Below, one piece after another: positions 8,247 through 16,319 of a DNA stretch of 64,000 bases. The stretch lies in assembly GCA_021737405.1 (NCBI GenBank), contig JAIPEG010000004.1, forward strand, positions 124,001 to 188,000. The letters run 5' to 3'. This DNA comes from Bacteriovoracaceae bacterium (GTDB lineage: Bacteria; Bdellovibrionota; Bacteriovoracia; Bacteriovoracales; Bacteriovoracaceae). The notes below the pieces were generated by a model that was not told the origin of the DNA, searched no databases, and was given only the letters and a program-made list of their open reading frames with translations. The translations under genes and the position numbers were made by a program. Positions within the stretch are counted from its first letter, which is position 1; each line of letters opens with the position of its first letter.

Positions 8247-9038
8247 ATGAAAAATGTTAAGTTTGGTTCTGTGCTAGGGCTAGTGCTGATTCTCTCTCTG
8301 GCCTCTTGTATGAACAAAGACTCACTAAAGAAAACTCTTAAAGAAAACCCAGAGATTCTTTATGAGGCGATTAAGGCCGATCCGGCAGAATTTATGATGG
8401 TGCTTCAAGAAGCGGCTCAAAATGCTAAAGGGGCCATGCAGGAAAAAAAGGCAGAAGCTGAGAAAAAAGCTTTTGAAGAAAGCTTTTCTAACCCACTTAA
8501 ACCACAAATCAGAGATGATGAATCTATTAGAGGAACGAAAGGTGGACCACTTGTTCTAATTGAATACTCTGATTTTGAGTGTCCATTTTGTAGTAGAGGC
8601 TTTGAAACAGTTACTAAGATCATGGAGAAATATGAAGGTAAGGTTCAATTTATCTATAAGCACTTACCACTAAGTTTTCACCCGGCCGCGATGATTTCTG
8701 CTCAATACTACGAAGCGATTCGTCTTCAATCAGAAGAAAAGGCCTTTAAATTTCACGATGCAATTTTTGCAAACCAAAGAAAGTTAAAGAATGGGAAGTC
8801 TTTTCTCGATGCAGAAGCTAAGAAGCTAGGCGTTAATATGAAAAAACTTGGTGATGATGTAAATTCAGAATCAATTAAAAAGCGTATTAATGAAGACATG
8901 GAAGAAGCGGCTAAGTTTGGTATTCAGGGAACCCCAGGGTTTGTTCTTAACGGAATACCTGTGAAGGGTGCTTATCCTTTAAATCACTTTGTAAAAATAG
9001 TTGATGAGCTTCAAAAGAGAGATTTGGTAAAATTATAA
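8247..9038 (+). CDS. DsbA-family thioredoxin-fold lipoprotein
   Basis: 263 aa. The ATG at 8247 has AAAGGATG seven to eight bases upstream, whereas the ATG at 8238 abuts it. A lipoprotein signal ends LASC. Residues 25-90 are charged and helical (KKTLKENPEILYEAIKADP). The thioredoxin domain follows, with active site CPFC in YSDFECPFCSRGF and the cis-proline loop GIQGTPGFVLNG; this is the arrangement of DsbA/ScoA-like thiol oxidoreductases. It is probably anchored facing the periplasm and acts in disulphide formation or isomerisation of exported proteins. A strong terminator follows. Confidence 0.9.
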   Translation: MKNVKFGSVLGLVLILSLASCMNKDSLKKTLKENPEILYEAIKADPAEFMMVLQEAAQNAKGAMQEKKAEAEKKAFEESFSNPLKPQIRDDESIRGTKGGPLVLIEYSDFECPFCSRGFETVTKIMEKYEGKVQFIYKHLPLSFHPAAMISAQYYEAIRLQSEEKAFKFHDAIFANQRKLKNGKSFLDAEAKKLGVNMKKLGDDVNSESIKKRINEDMEEAAKFGIQGTPGFVLNGIPVKGAYPLNHFVKIVDELQKRDLVKL

Positions 9039-9064
9039 AAAAATGATTAACCAAAATTAATTTG

Positions 9065-9089
9065 ACCCCGCCTTGTGCGGGGTTTTTTT
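9065..9089 (+). terminator. Rho-independent terminator
   Basis: ACCCCGC / GCGGGGT stem with loop CTTGT and seven Ts. It ends the DsbA-like gene and abuts the extended -10 element of the next gene. Confidence 0.9.
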
Positions 9090-9090
9090 A

Positions 9091-9099
9091 TGCTAAAAT
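9091..9099 (+). promoter_or_regulatory. Extended -10 element for a possibly leaderless gene
   Basis: TGCTAAAAT is a TGn-extended -10. Transcription would be expected to begin about seven bases later, at or next to the A of the ATG at 9106. No Shine-Dalgarno lies between, and no good -35 is seen, as is common for extended -10 promoters. Confidence 0.45.
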
Positions 9100-9105
9100 A
9101 TGAGC

Positions 9106-9525
9106 ATGTTTGAAGGTACCTATAATAACTTTTTAAAGCGTCCTCATAAAAGAGCGGATATTCTTAAAAGTGAGAATAGCTTTGAATCCTTGTATAGAAG
9201 TAGCGAAGTACCAGAAGAAGAAGATATTATTAAAGTCTTTTTAGATTCTTTAAAAAGGCTTTTAACTCTTTCCTCAGCGGTTGAACTGATAGAAGGGATA
9301 CATGCCTTGGAGGCGAATATCTCCAAGCTTGAAGATAAGTATCCTGGCATTGAAGCCCCTAAATTGAATGATTTTTATCAAGAACTTTCACCTCTTATCC
9401 TGCAAAAGTATTGGGAAAAGAGGAAAAATCCCCTCTCAGACGAGTCGACGAATCAGTTGTTCCTGGAGAGTATCCATATTGCTATTGAAGAAGAAATTTA
9501 TCTTTGGCAAGAAAAAATTGGATAA
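9106..9525 (+). CDS. Hypothetical small acidic helical protein
   Basis: 139 aa beginning MFEGTYNNFLKR. An ATG at 9100 (MSMF...) is in frame, but it overlaps the end of the -10 element and has no ribosome-binding site either, so I place the start at 9106 as a leaderless message. The protein is mostly helical and acidic with no signal peptide, TM segment or cysteine. Segments such as FLDSLKRLLTLSSAVELIEGI and ESIHIAIEEEIYLWQEK look like packed helices. No family is recognised. Confidence 0.65.
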   Translation: MFEGTYNNFLKRPHKRADILKSENSFESLYRSSEVPEEEDIIKVFLDSLKRLLTLSSAVELIEGIHALEANISKLEDKYPGIEAPKLNDFYQELSPLILQKYWEKRKNPLSDESTNQLFLESIHIAIEEEIYLWQEKIG

Positions 9526-9636
9526 AAACCCCTAAAAGCCTTTCCCAATCGAGGTTTCAAAAAAAAATTTGTCAATTAAAGTAAAATGCGTGACCATTTT
9601 CCTATCCAAATAATTTACTTACCAATAGGAGTTGGA

Positions 9637-9915
9637 ATGAACAGAAAAGAGCTAATTGAAACGATCCTTAAGGACAAACAACTTAACCACCTTACAAAGA
9701 AAGATGCTGATCACTTTGTTGCTACATTGATCGACGTTGTAAAGAAAACTGTAAAGAAAGGTGATGATGTTTCTCTTATCGGTTTTGGAACTTTCTCTAA
9801 AACTCGTCGTGCTGCACGTATGGGCGTAAACCCTGCAACTGGTGAGAAAATCAAAATTAAAGCAAAAACTCTTCCAAAATTCCGTCCAGGAAAAGCTTGG
9901 AAAGAAATGATGTAA
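9637..9915 (+). CDS. hup: HU/IHF-family DNA-binding protein
   Basis: 92 aa; the ATG at 9637 follows TAGGAG. The HU fold is evident: N-terminal helices MNRKELIETILKD, then VSLIGFGTFSKTRR, the DNA-bending arm with NPATGEKIKIKAK, and the closing KFRPGKAWKEM. It binds and bends DNA as a dimer and compacts the nucleoid. The arm's NPATG matches HU better than sequence-specific IHF. Monocistronic, with its own terminator. Confidence 0.93.
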   Translation: MNRKELIETILKDKQLNHLTKKDADHFVATLIDVVKKTVKKGDDVSLIGFGTFSKTRRAARMGVNPATGEKIKIKAKTLPKFRPGKAWKEMM

Positions 9916-9945
9916 TTTCCTTTTTTGGAATTTATATATAAAGAG

Positions 9946-9970
9946 ACCCTCCTTTTGGAGGGTTTTTTTT
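9946..9970 (+). terminator. Rho-independent terminator after HU gene
   Basis: ACCCTCC / GGAGGGT stem, TTTT loop, then seven further Ts. Confidence 0.9.
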
Positions 9971-10008
9971 GGTGTCAAGATTACACCACTAAGCTGGTCG
10001 GGTAATGG

Positions 10009-10033
10009 AAACGTCAGGGCATTGACGTTTTTT
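10009..10033. repeat. Inverted repeat upstream of the flagellar operon
   Basis: AAACGTCA and TGACGTTT around GGGCAT, followed by Ts. It could be a second weak terminator after HU or an operator about 90 bases before the fliL promoter. Confidence 0.5.
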
Positions 10034-10096
10034 CGGTACATTGGCAAAAGTTTCCCCCCTTAGTGGGTAGAAAATTCCTTCCTCTATTCTCTCTGA

Positions 10097-10124
10097 TTGA
10101 ATTCTTGAACACAGCGTGTATAAT
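10097..10124 (+). promoter_or_regulatory. Sigma-70-type promoter of the flagellar operon
   Basis: TTGAAT (10097-10102), 16-base spacer, TATAAT (10119-10124). The predicted start is near 10131, about 57 bases before fliL. No other good promoter is seen up to fliA, which fits one long transcript. Confidence 0.65.
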
Positions 10125-10187
10125 TTTTGACAGAGGGTAGGTAATAAAATCCTCTCGTCATAGCTAATAAACCAGGATGGTAATGAG

Positions 10188-10739
10188 ATGGCCGATGAAA
10201 ATCAAATGGAAGTGCAGCCACCTGCGAATAAAGTTTCCTCCGCGAAAAATCCTCTTCTCACAATACTTGTTGTTATTAATACCGCAGTGATGGGAGCCGT
10301 TGCTTATTTTCAGTTTATGAGTCATCAGAAATTAGCTCAAACTCCTTCTATTAGTGATGTTGTTAAGGCTGAGATGAAGAAGGTCAGTGGTGAAGAAGGG
10401 GAAGTAGAGCTAACTGGCGAAGCTAGAATTGATGACGGTAAGCTATTTCCTTTAGAAGGTTTTACAGCAAACTTGGCGCAAGGTGATGGACCTCGTCGTT
10501 TTGTTCGTTTAAATACAGTTTTAAAATTTTCAAAAGAATCAAATGAAGAAGAATTTAAGAGAAGAAAGGCTCAAATAAGGGATTCTATAATCACGACTTT
10601 GAATGGAAAACGTCCAGAGGATCTTTTAAGTGTTCAAGGAAAGAGTTTTTTAAAAGAAGAAATAAAAGCGGCGATCAATGCCTTTTTGGTTGATGGTGCC
10701 GTCATAGACGTTTTTTACGTCAGTTTTCAAATTAACTAG
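10188..10739 (+). CDS. fliL: Flagellar basal-body-associated protein FliL
   Basis: 183 aa. A short cytoplasmic N-terminus, one TM helix at about 23-44 (LLTILVVINTAVMGAVAY), then a periplasmic domain with the FliL pattern FTANLAQGDGPRRFVRLNTV and a C-terminal helix pair ending VIDVFYVSFQIN. FliL sits around the stator units and supports torque. It is the first gene of the operon; AGGATGG lies seven bases before the ATG. Confidence 0.92.
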   Translation: MADENQMEVQPPANKVSSAKNPLLTILVVINTAVMGAVAYFQFMSHQKLAQTPSISDVVKAEMKKVSGEEGEVELTGEARIDDGKLFPLEGFTANLAQGDGPRRFVRLNTVLKFSKESNEEEFKRRKAQIRDSIITTLNGKRPEDLLSVQGKSFLKEEIKAAINAFLVDGAVIDVFYVSFQIN

Positions 10740-10804
10740 CTAGTTTAAATCTAGCGGGCGGTGAACAGGAAGTTCACTGAGCATTTTCCCAGGAGGGGAT
10801 TCTA

Positions 10805-11836
10805 ATGGCCCAGGTTCTAAGTCAAGAAGAAGTTGATGCTCTACTCAATGCTGTTAATGACGGCGAGTCAGATGATATGTTGGGTGGCGGCGGTTCTGAT
10901 TTTGATGCTGCTGATGATGTCGATGACAATATTCAAGCCTATGATCTAACAAATCAGGATAGGGTTATTCGAGGAAGAATGCCTATCCTCGAAATTATTT
11001 ATGAAAGGTTTATTAGGTCATTTCGAGTATCGCTTTCTAACTCTCTAAGAAAAATCTCTACCATTTCCATGATTTCAACAGATCTTTTGAAATTTGGTGA
11101 ATTCGTAAACACACTACCTATACCATCGTGTATGTGCATTATGCGTTACAACGAACTTAGAGGACCTGCCTTGTTGGTATTTGAGTCAAAGCTCGCTTAT
11201 GCCATTATTGACTCCTATTTTGGTGGAACCGATCGTCCTTTTACAAAAATAGAAGGAAAAGAATTCACAATGATTGAGCTCTCTTTCATGAAGAAGGTCA
11301 TGGATATGGCGATTACGGATTTGGAAGAAGCATGGGCACCAGTACATAGAATTGATGCTCAGTATTTAAGAACTGAAATTAACCCCCAGTTTGTTGGCGT
11401 CGTTCCTCCATCAGACGTCATTATCGCTACAACACTTGAAGTTGAGTTTGAATCAGCTTCTGGAACCATCATGATCGTTGTTCCTTATTCAACAATTGAG
11501 CCGATTAAGCAAAAGTTAAGTTCAAGTTTCCAAACCGATAATGATATGGCCGATAGTATTTGGACGACTGCCATGAATGAGCACATCATGGACGCAGCCA
11601 CAGATGTGATTGTTAAGTTAGGTGAAGCTCAGATGACCGTTGGCGATTTAGTGACTTTAGAGAAAGGTGACATTATCCCACTTAATCAAGAGGCTTCGGG
11701 AGAGGTAACTCTCGCTGTTGAGGGAGTTGAGAAAATGAAGTGTCTGATAGGCGTTCACAAGGGCAATCGGGCCATTCAGGTGACAAAAGTATTAAATGAC
11801 GAAAGACGAAATATTAGATTAAAGCAGGGAGAATAA
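10805..11836 (+). CDS. fliM: Flagellar motor switch protein FliM
   Basis: 343 aa, strong AGGAGGGG site upstream. The N-terminus [13 protein letters not shown] is the CheY-P-binding peptide. The middle CheC-like domain covers about 45-235 with [13 protein letters not shown] and [10 protein letters not shown], and the C-terminal SpoA domain is at about 250-335. It forms the C-ring with FliG and FliN and switches rotation. The intact CheY-binding motif implies a working chemotaxis input, although no che genes lie in the window. Confidence 0.97.
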   Translation: MAQVLSQEEVDALLNAVNDGESDDMLGGGGSDFDAADDVDDNIQAYDLTNQDRVIRGRMPILEIIYERFIRSFRVSLSNSLRKISTISMISTDLLKFGEFVNTLPIPSCMCIMRYNELRGPALLVFESKLAYAIIDSYFGGTDRPFTKIEGKEFTMIELSFMKKVMDMAITDLEEAWAPVHRIDAQYLRTEINPQFVGVVPPSDVIIATTLEVEFESASGTIMIVVPYSTIEPIKQKLSSSFQTDNDMADSIWTTAMNEHIMDAATDVIVKLGEAQMTVGDLVTLEKGDIIPLNQEASGEVTLAVEGVEKMKCLIGVHKGNRAIQVTKVLNDERRNIRLKQGE

Positions 11837-11838
11837 AT

Positions 11839-12219
11839 ATGGAAAACGAGACAAATAACGAAGGACCACTTAGCAATGTAGATCCAAAGGATTTACATGA
11901 AATATCCAATATTGCTGATAATGTTCAGGCAGGGGATGATGCGCTAAATAAGCTTAAGGTCCAAAATCTAGATTTTATTTTAGATATACCCTTAAAGGTT
12001 ACTGTTGAATTGGGTAGGACATCTGTTGTTATAAAAGATTTATTGCAGTTGGGTCAGGGTTCGGTTTTGGAATTAGATAAACTTGCTGGTGAACCTCTTG
12101 AGATCCTTGTAAATGGAAAACTCGTAGCAAAAGGTGAAGTTGTGGTAGTAAACGAAAAGTTTGGGATTCGTTTAACTGATATCATCTCGCCCGTTGAGAG
12201 AATCGAAACGCTTAAATAA
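11839..12219 (+). CDS. fliN: Flagellar motor switch protein FliN
   Basis: 126 aa, two bases after fliM. The C-terminal 75 residues are the SpoA domain, with [19 protein letters not shown] and [17 protein letters not shown]; the first 45 residues are acidic and variable as usual. It builds the lower rim of the C-ring and helps dock export chaperones. Confidence 0.97.
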   Translation: MENETNNEGPLSNVDPKDLHEISNIADNVQAGDDALNKLKVQNLDFILDIPLKVTVELGRTSVVIKDLLQLGQGSVLELDKLAGEPLEILVNGKLVAKGEVVVVNEKFGIRLTDIISPVERIETLK

Positions 12220-12246
12220 TTATTAAAAAGTAACTTAGGAAGAGTT

Positions 12247-13389
12247 ATGAAGATTTTAGTAAGCCTTGCTTTTATTCTAACAATACTTTCAGCTCAAGCT
12301 GATAAAGCCAAAGTGCTGAATGTCACCTTTGAGGATATCGGAAATGAGGGAAGGTTGATTGTTCAACTTGACCGAGAGCTCGCAGATTTTCCAGAGCTGT
12401 CAGTTAAGAATAATTTTGTCCAAGTTGCGATACCTAGTTCGTTTGTTTGGCCAAAAATTGAAAAGAAGTTTTCAGTCATTAAGTCTTTTGATTCCAAAAT
12501 ACTGGCCTATCAATTTGATAAGGAAAAAGTAAGAGTGCGCGCCATACTGCCGCAAAATATGGAAAATAAGGCAGATCGTGTCGCTCTAGTTTTGAAGGGA
12601 AAAAATATAATTGTAAATTTTCCTAAAAATAAGACGGTCCTTAATGATGCGGGAAGATCACCAGCATTGGCGCCGGCGAGTCGAGAAGCATTGGCAAAGA
12701 AAGATCCAGGTGTTTATGACGAGTCTTATCTAGATAAATTATTAAAAGAGAAGGATTCTCGTGAAGAGGTAAAAAAACCTCAAGCAAAGATTGAAAGTGT
12801 TTTACCCGTTAAAAAAGACACCGTCACTGTTACACAGGCCGCTCAGAGTAAAAATGAGGGCTTCTCATTATCCTCATATGCTGGAAAGTTTGTAGGCTTT
12901 TTGGCCCTTGTTCTTCTCCTTTTTTATGGAGTTGTGACCCTTCTTAAGAAAGGTGCTTTTGGGAAAAATAAACTCGGCTTCCTAAATAGTACGAAAGTAA
13001 TTGAGGTGCTTAACACCACTTATATTGCACCAAAGAGAAGTCTCTTACTGATCAGAGCTCATAAACAAGTCTTCCTTGTTGGGAGTTCGGAAAAGGGACT
13101 TCACATGATTTCAGAAGTGAATGATCTGAATGGGCTATTTAAAGAAAGTGAAAAGCAGTTGAGTGGATCAAATTTTGATTCCTCTTTGGGAAAAGCAAAT
13201 GACGACAATAAGTCTTTTAAATTAAAAGAATTTTTAGACAGCGGAAGTGAAGAAGAAATTAATCCAACAGAAGATTCTGCTGCGTTAAGGGCCATTGAGA
13301 AAGAAATGGCAGCCGCTAAAGAAAGCCATAAAGTGAAATTTAGCGATCAGATTAAAAGTAAACTAAAAGATCTGAAGCCTCTTCAGTAA
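12247..13389 (+). CDS. fliO: FliO-type export-apparatus protein with a large periplasmic N-terminal domain
   Basis: 380 aa, far longer than typical FliO (about 100-150). A signal peptide (MKILVSLAFILTILSAQA) is followed by about 115 beta-rich residues resembling an AMIN-type domain, then a charged linker. One TM helix lies at about 216-237, and the FliO cytoplasmic module follows with IEVLNTTYIAPKRSLLLIRA. The C-terminal tail is acidic and helical. FliO helps assemble FliP. Its position just before fliP supports the call. The AMIN-like assignment is inference, and would suggest contact with peptidoglycan. Confidence 0.85.
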   Translation: MKILVSLAFILTILSAQADKAKVLNVTFEDIGNEGRLIVQLDRELADFPELSVKNNFVQVAIPSSFVWPKIEKKFSVIKSFDSKILAYQFDKEKVRVRAILPQNMENKADRVALVLKGKNIIVNFPKNKTVLNDAGRSPALAPASREALAKKDPGVYDESYLDKLLKEKDSREEVKKPQAKIESVLPVKKDTVTVTQAAQSKNEGFSLSSYAGKFVGFLALVLLLFYGVVTLLKKGAFGKNKLGFLNSTKVIEVLNTTYIAPKRSLLLIRAHKQVFLVGSSEKGLHMISEVNDLNGLFKESEKQLSGSNFDSSLGKANDDNKSFKLKEFLDSGSEEEINPTEDSAALRAIEKEMAAAKESHKVKFSDQIKSKLKDLKPLQ

Positions 13390-13401
13390 TTAGGAGTATT
13401 A

Positions 13402-14136
13402 GTGAAAAAAATTGTCTCCATTCTCCTATTGTTGATTTCGGGTATGTCTCATGCTCAACAGGGGAACCTTGGTCTACCGGGGCTCTCTGTAAACTTTGGG
13501 CAAGGAACTGACTTAGTCGATACAATGCAGGTTTTGGTACTCTTTACCGTGCTAACCCTTGCACCAGCTATCTTGATTTTATGTACTTGTTTTACTCGGA
13601 TTATTGTCGTTCTCTCATTTATGAGACAGGCAATTGGTACTCAAAACTTACCACCAAACCAGTTGTTAATAGGTTTTGCTTTATTCTTGTCAATATTCGT
13701 AATGAAGCCCACTGGTATGGCCATTTATAATCAAGGCATTCAGCCTTATGTTAAAAAGCAAATCAAAACAGAGCAGGCCCTATCGGTTATTGAGTACCAT
13801 TTAAGAGGCTTCATGGGTAAGCAGGTCAGAAAGGCTGATATTGGCTTGTTCTTCGATATTACTGGTGAAAAGGCTCCTAATGATATTCAAGATGTGCCCA
13901 TTCATTACCTCATTCCTGCTTTTATAATATCGGAGCTTAAGACAGCTTTTCAGATTGGCTTTCTACTTTATATACCCTTTTTGATTTTAGATATGGTGGT
14001 AGCTTCCGTTCTCATGGCCATGGGGATGATGATGCTTCCTCCAGTTGTCGTTTCTCTACCTTTTAAGCTTCTATTATTCGTTCTTGTAGATGGTTGGCAG
14101 TTGGTAACAGGTTCGATTTTGCGATCTTTTAATTAA
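13402..14136 (+). CDS. fliP: Flagellar export gate protein FliP
   Basis: 244 aa from GTG with TAGGAG upstream. Cleavable signal peptide (ISGMSHA). The core shows TRIIVVLSFMRQAIGTQNLP, then EQALSVIEY, and PAFIISELKTAFQIGF, all FliP signatures. With FliQ and FliR it forms the helical gate of the flagellar type III secretion system in the MS ring. Confidence 0.97.
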   Translation: MKKIVSILLLLISGMSHAQQGNLGLPGLSVNFGQGTDLVDTMQVLVLFTVLTLAPAILILCTCFTRIIVVLSFMRQAIGTQNLPPNQLLIGFALFLSIFVMKPTGMAIYNQGIQPYVKKQIKTEQALSVIEYHLRGFMGKQVRKADIGLFFDITGEKAPNDIQDVPIHYLIPAFIISELKTAFQIGFLLYIPFLILDMVVASVLMAMGMMMLPPVVVSLPFKLLLFVLVDGWQLVTGSILRSFN

Positions 14137-14145
14137 GGAAAACTT

Positions 14146-14421
14146 ATGGGTTATGACGTTTTTTCAGAGATAACGAATCAGGCCATTAAGGTGACTCTCT
14201 ATGTCGCTTCTCCGATGCTTTTAGGAGCTCTCGTAATGGGTATATTGGTCTCCCTTTTTCAGGCGGTGACCCAAATTAACGAGCAAACTTTATCATTTAT
14301 CCCAAAGATCATCGTGATCGTAGGGGCGTTGGTTATCTTTGCACCATGGATGTCAGATACCTTAGTAAATTTCACGAAAGAGTTAATTTTAAATATTCCA
14401 CAAATTATTAGTCAGAATTAG
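14146..14421 (+). CDS. fliQ: Flagellar export gate protein FliQ
   Basis: 91 aa with two TM helices and the conserved FQAVTQINEQTLSFIPKI between them. Four copies pack around FliP and FliR in the export gate. The gap to fliP is 9 bases. Confidence 0.96.
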   Translation: MGYDVFSEITNQAIKVTLYVASPMLLGALVMGILVSLFQAVTQINEQTLSFIPKIIVIVGALVIFAPWMSDTLVNFTKELILNIPQIISQN

Positions 14422-14432
14422 GAGTAGTGCAC

Positions 14433-15212
14433 TTGGTAAATATTAGCATCAACGACATTCACGCCTTAACTTGCTTTTGGCTTGTGTTTACGAGATGGAT
14501 GCTTGTGATTATTCAATTACCAATTTTTGATAATGTTAGTATTCCAAACATTATTAAAATCTTGTTTTCTCTTGTATTGAGTTATGCTTTTTTTCCTCTT
14601 GTTAAGGGCGAAGTGTATAAAGATATGGCGTATATGGGGGCAGATAGCTTTTGGACCCTCACAATTTTCTATGCGGTAGTTAGTTTGCTTATAGGATTTC
14701 TTGTAAAGTGTTTAATGGACCTTTTTACGGCCAGTGGTTCAATAATTACCCAGCAGGTTGGTTTTGGTGCCGTCGCTTATTTTGATCCTCAAAGTGCCAG
14801 TCGTGTTGGTCCCTTTGAAAGAATCATTCAGTGGACAATGGTTGTCGTCATTATCAGTTCCGGAGCTCTTCTCCCAATGTTTAAGGGGATTTTTAATTCT
14901 TTCTTTAGTATTCATGTGTATGATCTTGGAAAAATGGCAACGTCTCCTGAGTACTTTACAACAGTTTTTAAAGGTCTTTTTCTTTCAGCACTTTTATTAG
15001 CCTCTCCTTTAATTTTTACAAATATGCTTATCATGACAGTTCTTGGAATCGTGGCGCGAACGGTTCCACAGATGAACGTCATTATGGTCTCCTTTGTTGT
15101 AAATATTGGATTGGGTTTATTAGTTTTTGCAGCAAGCTCAAGTGAATTTTTTAAAGTGGCGTTTCAACTTTATACCGAGAAATTGGGAAACTGGTTTCAG
15201 TTTCTTTTGTAA
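14433..15212 (+). CDS. fliR: Flagellar export gate protein FliR
   Basis: About 259 aa with six predicted TM helices; FTRWMLVIIQLPIF and ITQQVGFGAVAYFDPQ are recognisable FliR segments. The start is uncertain. A GTG at 14427 lies only two bases after GGAG, whereas the TTG at 14433 has the normal eight-base spacing and gives MVNISINDIHAL, so I prefer it. FliR is separate from flhB here, unlike the fused genes of some clostridia. Confidence 0.92.
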   Translation: MVNISINDIHALTCFWLVFTRWMLVIIQLPIFDNVSIPNIIKILFSLVLSYAFFPLVKGEVYKDMAYMGADSFWTLTIFYAVVSLLIGFLVKCLMDLFTASGSIITQQVGFGAVAYFDPQSASRVGPFERIIQWTMVVVIISSGALLPMFKGIFNSFFSIHVYDLGKMATSPEYFTTVFKGLFLSALLLASPLIFTNMLIMTVLGIVARTVPQMNVIMVSFVVNIGLGLLVFAASSSEFFKVAFQLYTEKLGNWFQFLL

Positions 15213-15223
15213 GAGGATAATAA

Positions 15224-16306
15224 GTGGCTGACGAGTTTGAATCAGATCAGGACAAGACGGAAGACCCGAGCCAACATAGGATCGATGAATTTCGCAAGAG
15301 AGGTGAGGTCGCTAGTTCGAAAGAACTAAATAGTGTCCTCGTTCTCTCTGCCTGTATTTTGGCTTTGATGCTCTCTCTTGTTTATATATACGAGACTCTT
15401 GGTGAGTTCGTTCAATGGCTTTACACACTAGACGTAGCATTTGCTTATACTGAAAAAAGCTTCAAAACGATTGTAACAAAGACAGCGGTCACTGGTTTCA
15501 AGTGTATTGCCCCAGTTATGTCGACGGCGATGTGTGTAGGGATCATTGCCAACGTCGCCCAAATAGGTTTTCTCTTTAGTACGGAAGTTTTGGAATTTAA
15601 GCCAGAAAGAATTAATCCTTTGGCCGGAATAAAAAGACTACTTTCGATGAAGAGTATGGTTGAGGCAATTAAGGCCGTCTTCAAATTTATTTTTGTTATG
15701 GGAATCGTTTATTATGTTGTTAAAGACGATATAAATTCCTTTCAGGGATACTTTCATGTCTCCTTTGTTGAGGGTTTCATGCATGCTCGTTTCTTTATGG
15801 CAAAGATAGCCTTTTCTATAATTGGCTCTATTGGAATTATCGCTATTGCTGACTTTGCTTATCAAAAAATCAGTTACCAAAATAAGCTTAAAATGACGAA
15901 AGAGCAGGCGAAGAAAGAGAGTAAAGAACAAGATGGTAACCCCGAGGTCAAACAACGTATCCGTGCTATTCAACGAGAGATGGCCACACAAAGAATGATG
16001 AGTGATATTCCGAATGCCGATGTTGTCGTGACGAATCCCACTCACTTTGCTGTTGTTTTAAAATACGATCCGGAAGGAATGGTCTCGCCACAAGTCATGG
16101 GGAAAGGAGCCGATCACTTGGCCCTTAAAATCAGAGAAATAGCTAAGAAACACAATGTTCCCGTTGTTGAAAATGTACCATTGGCGAGAGCACTTTATAA
16201 AACTTCGAAAGTCGGGGAGTACGTTCCTCGAAACTTATATAAAGCAGTCGCAGAAGTATTAGCATTTGTTTACAAACTGAAGAGAAAGCAGAAAGCTATA
16301 AGCTAG
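15224..16306 (+). CDS. flhB: Flagellar export switch protein FlhB
   Basis: 360 aa from GTG with AGAGGATAA upstream. N-terminus DKTEDPSQHRIDEFRKRGEVASSKEL, typical of the family, is here with four TM helices and a cytoplasmic domain after it. The autocleavage site NPTH is intact (VVTNPTHFAVVLKY), as is the following ENVPLARALYK. Self-cleavage switches export from rod/hook to filament substrates. Confidence 0.97.
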   Translation: MADEFESDQDKTEDPSQHRIDEFRKRGEVASSKELNSVLVLSACILALMLSLVYIYETLGEFVQWLYTLDVAFAYTEKSFKTIVTKTAVTGFKCIAPVMSTAMCVGIIANVAQIGFLFSTEVLEFKPERINPLAGIKRLLSMKSMVEAIKAVFKFIFVMGIVYYVVKDDINSFQGYFHVSFVEGFMHARFFMAKIAFSIIGSIGIIAIADFAYQKISYQNKLKMTKEQAKKESKEQDGNPEVKQRIRAIQREMATQRMMSDIPNADVVVTNPTHFAVVLKYDPEGMVSPQVMGKGADHLALKIREIAKKHNVPVVENVPLARALYKTSKVGEYVPRNLYKAVAEVLAFVYKLKRKQKAIS

Positions 16307-16319
16307 GATTAATTAATCT

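Noticed and set aside
9652-10047. 131-codon minus-strand frame across the HU gene
   Set aside because: Antisense to hup and crosses its terminator; no ribosome site or recognisable motif.
15638-16045. 135-codon minus-strand frame within flhB
   Set aside because: Antisense shadow of a well-supported gene.
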